DNA from: CBFGRV01 sp965651265
GTDB lineage: Bacteria; Bacteroidota; Rhodothermia; Rhodothermales; VXPQ01
NCBI GenBank assembly: GCA_965651265.1
Contig: CBFGRV010000082.1
Span: forward strand, 1 to 11,755
Length of the DNA: 11,755 nt
Reading direction: 5' to 3'
Part shown: positions 1 through 5,033 of the stretch, one piece after another
Layout: the number at the start of each line of letters is the position of its first letter
Numbering within the stretch: the stretch's first letter is position 1
The notes under the pieces: model-generated
Told to the model about the DNA's origin: nothing
Database searches by the model: none
Seen by the model: only the letters and a program-made list of their open reading frames with translations
Made by a program: the position numbers and the translations under genes

Positions 1-77
1 ATCGAGAGGCAGTAGGGAGCACCGAATCGAGAGGCAGTAAGTCGCTACCGAATCGGGAGGCAGTAGCCGGCATCCGA
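1..77. repeat. Three imperfect ~26-bp tandem repeats
   Basis: Units lie at 1-25, 26-51 and 52-77. Each begins ATCG(A/G)GAGGCAGTA, then has a variable middle, then ends in (A/T)CCGA. A degenerate fourth start (TTCGAGGGC) follows at 78-86. The array begins at the window edge, so more copies may lie to the left. It sits just downstream of the stop codon of the minus-strand gene and shows no clear hairpin plus T-run. Function is unknown. The GCACCGAATC core (19-28) recurs exactly in the repeats before nrdJ (1664-1673). Confidence 0.75.
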
Positions 78-90
78 TTCGAGGGCGTGG

Positions 91-624
91 CTACTCCTCA
101 CCGTCCTCGAAGTCCTCATCTTCGAACTCCCCCTCCTCGTCCTCATCGTCGTAGGCATCGGGCGGGTTGGCGTCGGCCGGGCGGACGTCCCAGTTGAGCA
201 TCGTCTCGATGTCGGCATAGTCTTCCTCGCCGTCCTGGTCGACGAACTTGTAGTCGCCCAGTGTGTCGCGCTGGCTCTCGGGGACGCGCGTCCAGGTCAT
301 GCCCTCGCGGTCGACGAACTCGTCCGGGAAGGGGCTGCGCACGCGGAAGGAGGGATGGTAGGATCGGTAGGTCTTTTGTGCCTCGTAGAGGGCGGCGCGG
401 CGGGCACCGGCCTTCGTGCGGCTCTCCCCCTGAACGCGGAACGGCGCGATCGTGATGGTGGCGCGGAAGTATCCGTCTTCCAGCTCCGTGTACTCGGGCC
501 GCATCACTTCGAATTCCTCCGGATGAGGATAGGCGCTGCGTTCTACGGATTCCTGTAACATATCGCGAGAATGATCAGGTGGCGGGGGTTGAATGTGGAA
601 GCCGATTTTTCGACGGCCGACCAA
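91..624 (-). CDS. Uncharacterised protein, possible dsRBD-like core and acidic C-terminal tail
   Basis: I do not recognise this family. The 177-residue reading starts at a TTG (622-624). An ATG at 559-561 (residue 22) is an equally plausible start and would give 156 residues; neither has a convincing ribosome site. Residues ~43-90 read as Pro-x-Tyr, a Gly turn, two or three beta strands (YFRATITIAPF, RVQGES), then a basic helix with Thr-Lys-x-x-Ala-Arg-x-x-Ala. That order resembles the C-terminal two thirds of a double-stranded-RNA-binding domain, with 'GESRTKAGARRAAL' in place of the usual G-x-S-K-K-x-A-K-x-x-A-A. The last ~22 residues are almost all Asp/Glu with Phe and Gly, like the protein encoded divergently at 782. 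No signal peptide or membrane segment is visible. The gene is transcribed away from that neighbour. That it is a real gene is fairly likely; the RNA-binding idea is inference only. Confidence 0.7.
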   Translation of the reverse strand: MVGRRKIGFHIQPPPPDHSRDMLQESVERSAYPHPEEFEVMRPEYTELEDGYFRATITIAPFRVQGESRTKAGARRAALYEAQKTYRSYHPSFRVRSPFPDEFVDREGMTWTRVPESQRDTLGDYKFVDQDGEEDYADIETMLNWDVRPADANPPDAYDDEDEEGEFEDEDFEDGEE

Positions 625-781
625 CTAACGGCGAAGATCGGAAGCAGGTTCGATGCGAAAGGATCGGGCCCTCCTAATTGAATGTTAATTTTTTCGACAA
701 CGGGCGGAGACTCCCTTGATTTTCGCGGAGGGCTATATCTTATTTTGCCGCCTATCACATTCAATACATCCAGACGAGACC
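625..781. other. Divergent intergenic region between two acidic-protein genes
   Basis: This 157-bp gap should hold the promoters of both divergent genes. Its middle (674-695) is AT-rich, with a short AATT...AATT symmetry and a T-run, in contrast to the GC-rich surroundings. Rightward promoter-like elements are listed separately. No confident leftward promoter was found, though the AT-rich patch is the obvious place for one. Confidence 0.5.
715..747 (+). promoter_or_regulatory. Candidate Bacteroidota-type promoter for the acidic small gene
   Basis: CTTG at 715-718 resembles the -33 TTTG element. TTATTTTG at 740-747 matches 7 of 8 positions of the -7 TAnnTTTG element, with a 21-nt gap. Transcription would start near 754, about 28 nt before the ATG at 782. 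The consensus is that known for Bacteroidota housekeeping sigma; the match is imperfect. Confidence 0.35.
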
Positions 782-1036
782 ATGACATCCCGCTACCCGC
801 TCGGGGTCGACGAGCAGGACGACCTCATTCCCGTAGCTTTTGAGGACGACGAAGATTTCGGGGACGATTTCGACGACGATCTCGAGGAGGACATCGACTA
901 CGAAGAAGACGATGATTTCGACGACTTCGACGATGACTTCGAGGACGATGATTTGGAGGACGACGACGATTTCGACGACTTCGATGACGACTTGGACGGG
1001 GAGGACGATTTCGAGGAAGAGGAAGACTTTTTCTAG
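782..1036 (+). CDS. Small, extremely acidic Asp/Glu/Phe-rich protein
   Basis: The product has 84 residues, of which 51 are Asp or Glu. It has one basic residue (Arg4) and no Lys. After a 20-residue ordinary-looking head (SRYPLGVDEQDDLIPVAF), the rest uses only D, E, F, L, I, Y and G, with a hydrophobic residue every three or four positions. A near-duplicate block, DDDFDDFDDD, occurs at residues 43-52 and 61-70, which suggests internal repeat expansion. The ATG at 782 is preferred over the in-frame TTG at 716, because 716 would overlap the promoter-like elements and add an unrelated stretch. There is no good Shine-Dalgarno, no signal peptide and no cysteine. I do not recognise a family. Such composition is seen in acidic tails, nucleic-acid mimics and chaperones of basic proteins, but no function can be assigned. 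A frame-shifted reading of the same DNA is Thr/Ser/Arg-rich and surely not real. Confidence 0.75.
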   Translation: MTSRYPLGVDEQDDLIPVAFEDDEDFGDDFDDDLEEDIDYEEDDDFDDFDDDFEDDDLEDDDDFDDFDDDLDGEDDFEEEEDFF

Positions 1037-1060
1037 GATCTAAGGATTTCGGTTGCCGGG

Positions 1061-1079
1061 TCGGGAGCTCGGCTCCCGA
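1061..1079 (+). repeat. Perfect 8-bp hairpin without T-run
   Basis: TCGGGAGC at 1061-1068 pairs with GCTCCCGA at 1072-1079 around a 3-nt loop. It lies 24 bp after the stop codon of the acidic gene. No run of T follows, so it may stabilise the mRNA 3' end or assist the real terminator downstream rather than terminate alone. Confidence 0.5.
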
Positions 1080-1131
1080 TCGATCGCGCGGTGCCTGCCG
1101 TGCGGCGCGCTTTTGCGGCTCCGGCCGTGTT

Positions 1132-1166
1132 AAGCCCTGCGCCTTCCGGGTGCAGGGCTTTGTTTA
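1132..1166 (+). terminator. Intrinsic terminator of the acidic-protein gene
   Basis: AAGCCCTGC at 1132-1140 pairs perfectly with GCAGGGCTT at 1152-1160 around an 11-nt loop. The stem is followed by TGTTTA, and the two Ts at the stem end extend the run to TTTGTTT. The GC-rich stem followed by Ts is the classic rho-independent form on the plus strand, 95 bp beyond the stop at 1036. Confidence 0.75.
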
Positions 1167-1254
1167 TGATGCCGTAGCGGCGGCTTGCGCCCGCTTCGGT
1201 GTTTTCCAGCGAAGAATCTTTTATTACCGTTATTGCCCGACGAAAATTCAGGAC

Positions 1255-1414
1255 TGTGGATTCACACACACTGCGTAAGGTGGATAAGCTGTGCACAGCG
1301 TGTGGAGGAGGTGTGGATCCGTAGACAATAACGGACATTATCCCCGGAGGGAGAACATCGCACGTCCAACTGCCCCGCCTCGAGCCTCACAGCCAGTGGA
1401 AAACCTGGGGATAA
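1255..1414. promoter_or_regulatory. Cluster of DnaA-box-like sequences
   Basis: Compared with TGTGGATAA, the complement of the DnaA box TTATCCACA, these plus-strand matches are seen: TGTGGATTC at 1255-1263 (7/9), GGTGGATAA at 1279-1287 (8/9), TGTGGATCC at 1312-1320 (7/9) and TGGGGATAA at 1406-1414 (8/9). AGTGGAAAA at 1395-1403 fits the relaxed TGTGNAWAA form at 8/9. One opposite-orientation match, TTATCCCCG at 1338-1346, scores 7/9. The phrase GTGGAAAACCTGGGGATAA (1396-1414) looks much like known oriC text. None is a perfect box, and the chance rate was not computed. Known precedents are oriC and the DnaA-controlled nrdAB promoter of E. coli; the next gene here is a ribonucleotide reductase. 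Confidence 0.5.
1288..1299. repeat. Perfect 12-bp palindrome
   Basis: GCTGTGCACAGC is fully self-complementary with no spacer, and it directly overlaps the end of the best DnaA-like box (1279-1287). Such a compact palindrome suits a dimeric DNA-binding protein. It also carries partial DnaA-box matches in both orientations (7/9 against the relaxed consensus). No regulator can be named. Confidence 0.5.
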
Positions 1415-1433
1415 ACGAGAGAAAGGTTTTCTC
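1399..1433 (+). repeat. Overlapping inverted repeats GAAAACCT/AGGTTTTC
   Basis: GAAAACCT (1399-1406) pairs with AGGTTTTC (1424-1431) across 17 nt that include a DnaA-like box. A shorter competing hairpin is formed by GAGAAA (1419-1424) and TTTCTC (1428-1433). The two cannot form together. This could be mutually exclusive RNA structure or simply AT-rich dyad symmetry. Function is not known. Confidence 0.4.
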
Positions 1434-1499
1434 AATTTGTGCTTGCATAACGGCTCTCAAGGTCATTAATTGCCAGGTACCCCAAAATCCAAAAGGCTG

Positions 1500-1537
1500 C
1501 GGTTTACCATGAGGCGATCTGGTAAACCGTTATTTTT
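1500..1537 (+). terminator. Perfect 10-bp dyad followed by T-run: terminator/attenuator or operator
   Basis: CGGTTTACCA (1500-1509) and TGGTAAACCG (1520-1529) are perfect inverted repeats around a 10-nt loop, followed by TTATTTTT (1530-1537). Read as RNA this is a good rightward intrinsic terminator. It lies ~220 bp before nrdJ with no gene between it and the terminator at 1132. It could therefore end a small transcript from ~1170-1500, attenuate nrdJ, or act as DNA. The half-site centres are 20 bp apart, about two helical turns, and TATTTTTC (1531-1538) resembles a -7 promoter element, so an operator overlapping an nrdJ promoter is also possible. The sequence does not decide between these. 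Confidence 0.6.
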
Positions 1538-1661
1538 CGCCCGCACCGCTGCGGCGGATTTCGGCACAAAGAAGGCTCGGCGGCGTACGATCTGATCGGC
1601 CCTAACCTGAGGCGCCGGCATGTACTCCATTGGCGAGTCCGGCCCGATCCGGCCCGGCGAA

Positions 1662-1733
1662 GCGCACCGAATCCAGAGCCGAGGACATCATCGAACTCAG
1701 AGCCGGATACATCATCGAATCCGAAGCCGGAGA
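1662..1733. repeat. Three 24-bp tandem repeats just upstream of nrdJ
   Basis: Units are 1662-1685, 1686-1709 and 1710-1733, sharing CA(C/T)C(A)-CGAA(T/C)CC-(A/G)AGCCG(A/G). A decayed fourth copy runs from 1734 into the ribosome site. Because 24 is divisible by 3, the array stays open in the nrdJ frame and encodes a repeated His-Arg-x-x-Ser-Arg pattern if read from the ATG at 1620. That peptide looks non-functional, and the array is better viewed as 5' untranslated. It shares the GCACCGAATC core with the repeats at 1-77. Confidence 0.7.
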
Positions 1734-1745
1734 CACCAAAGACCC

Positions 1746-1750
1746 GGAGG
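1746..1750 (+). promoter_or_regulatory. Ribosome binding site that decides the nrdJ start
   Basis: GGAGG lies 4 nt before the ATG at 1755. The in-frame ATG at 1620 has no comparable site, and the 45 residues it would add are repeat-encoded. This favours 1755 as the real start. It is the only clear Shine-Dalgarno found ahead of a plus-strand gene in the window. Confidence 0.7.
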
Positions 1751-1754
1751 CGCT

Positions 1755-4700
1755 ATGTCCCATCAAACCATGAACTCCGACGGCACCGCCGCCCGGAATA
1801 CGCACGTGCCGGAATCCCACGACCTCTCCCGCGGCCTCAACATCGATCGCATCTTTTCGACCGAGGGCCAGGATCCGTTCGACTCGGTCGAATGGGAGCG
1901 GCGCGATGCCGCCATCCGCAACAGCAAAGGCGCGGCGATCTTCGAGCAAAAAGACGTCGAGTTTCCTGTGTCGTGGAGCCGCCTCGCGTCCAACGTCGTC
2001 GCCAGCAAGTACTTCTACGGCGACGTGTCGAGATCCGGGGAAGATCCGGCCAGGGGCGGGCGCGAAGCCTCCCTCAAGCAGCTCATCCATCGCGTCACGC
2101 GCACCATCACGGACTGGGGCATCCAGCAGAATTATTTCGCCACGCGCGAGGACGGCGAGCGCTTCTACGACGAGCTGACCTGGCTCTGCCTGCATCAGTA
2201 CGGCTCCTTCAACAGTCCCGTCTGGTTCAATGTGGGCCTGTACCACCAGTACGGCATCCGCGACACGGGCGGCAAGACCATCTTCGGATGGGATAAGGAG
2301 CGGCAGGAGGTCGTCCCCGTCGATCCCTACGAGCATCCGCAGGCCTCCGCGTGCTTCATCATCTCCGTCAACGATTCGATCGACGACATCTGGCAGCTCA
2401 TGGGCGAGAGCGCCCGCCTGTTCAAGTTCGGCTCGGGCGTGGGCGCAGATTGGTCCAAGCTGCGCTCCTCGAAGGAGAAGCTCTCCGGCGGCGGCCAGCC
2501 CTCCGGCCCGGTCAGCTTTATGCGCGTGCAGGATGCCACGGGCGGCACGATCAAGTCGGGCGGCAAGACGCGCCGCGCCGCCATCATGCAGACCCTGAAG
2601 TCGTGGCATGCCGACATCCTCGAGTTCATCGAAGCCAAGCAGACGGAGGAGAAGAAGGCGTGGGCCCTCATCGAGCAGGGCTACGACGGCTCCTTCAACG
2701 GGCCGGCTTACGGCAGCGTGGCCTTCCAGAACGTGAATCAGTCCGTGCGGGTGGATGATGCCTTCATGAGGGCCGCCGTCTCGGATTCGGAGTACGCGCT
2801 TCGCGGCGTGCTCGACGGCGCGACGATCGAGACCGTTCGGGCCGCGGAGCTCCTCGAGAAGATCGCCGAGGGCACGCATGTCTGCGGCGACCCGGGTGTG
2901 CAGTACGAGGACACCATCCAGCGATGGCACACCTGCAAGAACTCGGGGCCGATCAACTCCAGCAATCCATGCTCCGAGTACATGTTTCTGGACAATTCGG
3001 CCTGCAACCTGGCGAGCCTCAACCTCCGCAAGTTCCAGAACGACGACGGCACGTTCGACATCGAGCGCTTCCGTGCCGCCTCGCGCATCTTCATCACGGC
3101 GCAGGAGATCCTGGTCGACAACTCGGGCTATCCGTCTGCGGCCATAGCGAAGAACAGCCACGATTACCGGCCGCTCGGCCTCGGCTTCGCCAACCTCGGC
3201 GCCTCGCTGATGGCGCTCGGACTGCCCTATGACAGCGACGAGGGTCGCGCCGTGGCCGCCGCGCTCATGGCCATCGAGCACGGAGAGGCCTATGCCCGCT
3301 CGACGGAGATCGCCGCCAACGTGCAGATCGGCCCGTTCGCCGGCTTCGCGGCAAACCGGCTGCCCATGCTCGAGGTGATGCGGATGCACGCCGCCGCCGT
3401 GGACGAGATCCATTCGAGCTGCCCGGACTACCTGCTCGAGGCGGCGCGCCAGACCTGGCACTACTGCGTCACCATGGGTGAGCAGTTCGGCTACAGGAAC
3501 GCGCAGGCGACCGTGCTGGCGCCCACCGGCACCATCAGCTTCATGATGGATTGCGACACCACGGGCATCGAGCCCGACATCGCCCTCGTGAAGTACAAGC
3601 TCCTGGCCGGCAAGGGCGACGGGATGATGAAGATCGTCAACCGCAGCGTACCCCAAGCCCTGCGGCGCCTCGGCTATCCGGAGAACGAAATCGAGGCGAT
3701 CATCGCCTACATCGACGAGAAGGACACCATCGAAGGCGCGCCCTACCTGAAGGAGGAGCACCTGCCCGTCTTCGATTGCGCCTTCAAGCCGTTCAACGGC
3801 ACGCGCTCCATTCATCACATGGGGCACATCAAGATGATGGCCGCCGTGCAGCCGTTCATTTCGGGCGCCATCTCGAAGACGGTGAACATGCCCGAGGATG
3901 CGACGATCGAGGACATCGCGGACGCGTACGTGAAGGGATGGGAGCTCGGCCTGAAGGCCCTCGCCATCTACCGCGAGAACTCGAAGCGGAGCCAGCCGCT
4001 ATCGACCACGAAGGACGGCAACACGAAGAAGAACAAGGCGGAGGCCTCGGAGCCGGCCGGGACTACGGCCGACGCACGTTCGGACGCCGAGGCCCTGGGT
4101 GACGGCGTCGCCGCGCGCGAGCCGGAAATCGTCGAGGTAGTGAAGGAGAAGGTGGTCGAGAAGGTCGTCTACCAGCCCATCCGGAAGCGACTACCCGACG
4201 AGCGGCCCTCCATCACGCACAAGTTCTCCATCGCCGGCCACGAGGGATACCTCCACATCGGATTGTATCCCGACACGCAGATGCCGGGCGAGATCTTCAT
4301 CACGATGGCGAAGCAGGGCTCGACCATTTCGGGTCTGATGGATGCCTTCGCGACGGCCATCTCCATCGCGCTGCAGTACGGCGTGCCGCTCGAGGATCTC
4401 TGCAACAAATTCAGCCACATGCGCTTCGAGCCGAGCGGCTTCACGAACAACCGGCAGATCCCCATCGCGAAGTCCATCATGGACTACATCTTCCGCTACC
4501 TGTCGCTCAAGTTCCTGGGGACGCAGAAGGAGGATGACGTCGTGGATCCGAACAAGGCGGTGTCCGATGAAGCGACGCGGCGCGGCCCCGCGGCCGACGT
4601 GGAGCAGGGCGAGATCCGGTTCGAAGGCCCCGATGACGACGTGGCGGGCATCTCGGAAGCGGAGTTCGACGAGCCGGTCGAGAAGGTCGACCCGCTGGTC

Positions 4701-4961
4701 GGGCAGACGGTCGAGGCCTTCATGGATAGCCTTGGCGGCAATCCCGGCAACGAGCACGGCGGTAACCCCGGCGGTAACCCCGGTGGTAATCCGGGCGGCA
4801 ACCCCGGTGGTAATCCGGGCGGCAACCCGGTGGGCCAGGCGCCGGCCTCGTTCCAGAACCAGGAGGACAGCCCCGCCTGCCCGAACTGCGGCTCGATCAC
4901 GGTGCGGAGCGGCTCGTGCTACTCCTGCCCGAACTGCGGCTCCACGAGCGGGTGTGGATGA
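1755..4961 (+). CDS. nrdJ: Vitamin B12-dependent class II ribonucleotide reductase
   Basis: The enzyme reduces ribonucleotides to deoxyribonucleotides using adenosylcobalamin as radical source, so it works with or without oxygen. From the ATG at 1755 it has 1068 residues, matching the long NrdJ type. Visible active-site elements are the redox Cys200 (SACFIISVND), the catalytic triad Asn404-Cys406-Glu408 (NPCSE) with Cys406 as thiyl radical, Cys417 as partner of Cys200 (11 residues after Cys406, as in the Thermotoga enzyme), and the phosphate-binding loop PTGTIS at 590-595. A Lys/Glu-rich linker (~750-812) leads to a TSCPD-type domain (~814-922). Then come an acidic linker, a (GGNP)n tract (994-1025) and a C-terminal cysteine cluster (Cys1042, 1045, 1055, 1058, 1061, 1067) ending in CGSTSGCG, which is expected to bind zinc and/or re-reduce the active site. 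No ATP-cone motif is seen at the N-terminus. The gene stands alone; no NrdR box or cobalamin riboswitch was found upstream. Confidence 0.97.
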   Translation: MSHQTMNSDGTAARNTHVPESHDLSRGLNIDRIFSTEGQDPFDSVEWERRDAAIRNSKGAAIFEQKDVEFPVSWSRLASNVVASKYFYGDVSRSGEDPARGGREASLKQLIHRVTRTITDWGIQQNYFATREDGERFYDELTWLCLHQYGSFNSPVWFNVGLYHQYGIRDTGGKTIFGWDKERQEVVPVDPYEHPQASACFIISVNDSIDDIWQLMGESARLFKFGSGVGADWSKLRSSKEKLSGGGQPSGPVSFMRVQDATGGTIKSGGKTRRAAIMQTLKSWHADILEFIEAKQTEEKKAWALIEQGYDGSFNGPAYGSVAFQNVNQSVRVDDAFMRAAVSDSEYALRGVLDGATIETVRAAELLEKIAEGTHVCGDPGVQYEDTIQRWHTCKNSGPINSSNPCSEYMFLDNSACNLASLNLRKFQNDDGTFDIERFRAASRIFITAQEILVDNSGYPSAAIAKNSHDYRPLGLGFANLGASLMALGLPYDSDEGRAVAAALMAIEHGEAYARSTEIAANVQIGPFAGFAANRLPMLEVMRMHAAAVDEIHSSCPDYLLEAARQTWHYCVTMGEQFGYRNAQATVLAPTGTISFMMDCDTTGIEPDIALVKYKLLAGKGDGMMKIVNRSVPQALRRLGYPENEIEAIIAYIDEKDTIEGAPYLKEEHLPVFDCAFKPFNGTRSIHHMGHIKMMAAVQPFISGAISKTVNMPEDATIEDIADAYVKGWELGLKALAIYRENSKRSQPLSTTKDGNTKKNKAEASEPAGTTADARSDAEALGDGVAAREPEIVEVVKEKVVEKVVYQPIRKRLPDERPSITHKFSIAGHEGYLHIGLYPDTQMPGEIFITMAKQGSTISGLMDAFATAISIALQYGVPLEDLCNKFSHMRFEPSGFTNNRQIPIAKSIMDYIFRYLSLKFLGTQKEDDVVDPNKAVSDEATRRGPAADVEQGEIRFEGPDDDVAGISEAEFDEPVEKVDPLVGQTVEAFMDSLGGNPGNEHGGNPGGNPGGNPGGNPGGNPGGNPVGQAPASFQNQEDSPACPNCGSITVRSGSCYSCPNCGSTSGCG
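4758..4829 (+). repeat. 12-bp minisatellite encoding (GGNP)6 within nrdJ
   Basis: Six in-frame 12-bp units encode Gly-Gly-Asn-Pro. A variant GGNP-GNEH pair precedes them at 4734-4757. A 24-bp higher-order unit (GGTGGTAATCCG + GGCGGCAACCCC) is nearly duplicated, pointing to slippage or recombination. The tract forms a flexible tether between the body of NrdJ and its C-terminal cysteine cluster. Copy number is likely to vary between strains, always in steps that keep the frame. Confidence 0.85.
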
Positions 4962-5033
4962 GATCGGAGGGGCCGATTCGAGAGCATTCAGGACGCCTTT
5001 TTAGCAAGGTGCACACTCCGCCCTGCCAAAATC

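Larger units (their letters stand above)
1037..1754. other. Long non-coding region upstream of nrdJ
   Basis: About 720 bp separate the acidic gene from the preferred nrdJ start. The short open frames here on either strand have no recognisable domains or ribosome sites and look accidental. In order, the stretch holds an 8-bp hairpin (1061-1079), an intrinsic terminator (1132-1166), an AT-richer patch (~1211-1250), a DnaA-box-like cluster (1255-1414), a palindrome (1288-1299), a hairpin (1399-1433), a perfect dyad with a T-run (1500-1537) and 24-bp repeats (1662-1733). Only the first ~130 bp are explained by the end of the upstream gene. The remainder is unusually structured for a leader: it could be a replication origin, a control region for nrdJ, an unrecognised small RNA ending near 1537, or a mix of these. 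Confidence 0.6.

Noticed and set aside
1..77. CRISPR array
   Set aside because: The repeats are directly tandem with no unique spacers, are imperfect, and no cas genes are present.
1340..1415. Cobalamin riboswitch before the B12-dependent reductase
   Set aside because: AGCCAGTGGAAAACCTGG (1391-1408) faintly resembles the B12 box, but the spacing is wrong and the conserved GCCACTG and CCCCCGCAACTG core elements are absent.
1291..1512. Short plus-strand open frame of 73 codons
   Set aside because: No domain, no ribosome site, poor composition, and it lies across the DnaA-like cluster and into the dyad at 1500.
1620..1754. Upstream ATG of nrdJ as the true start
   Set aside because: The extra 45 residues come from tandem repeats and lack a ribosome site, while the ATG at 1755 has GGAGG 4 nt before it.
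1167..1754. NrdR box upstream of nrdJ
   Set aside because: No sequence close to the ACAC-TATATAT-GTGT type palindrome was found by eye.
1602..3827. A 741-residue open frame on the minus strand opposite nrdJ
   Set aside because: It is the mirror of a strongly supported coding gene in GC-rich DNA, is rich in Ala/Gly/Val/Asp/His, and shows no domain. Such antisense frames are a normal by-product of codon bias.
4962..5033. Terminator between the convergent nrdJ and surface-protein genes
   Set aside because: Only weak stems are seen (ATCGG/CCGAT at 4963-4977; GCAAGG/CCCTGC further on), and neither is followed by a T-run in the right direction.
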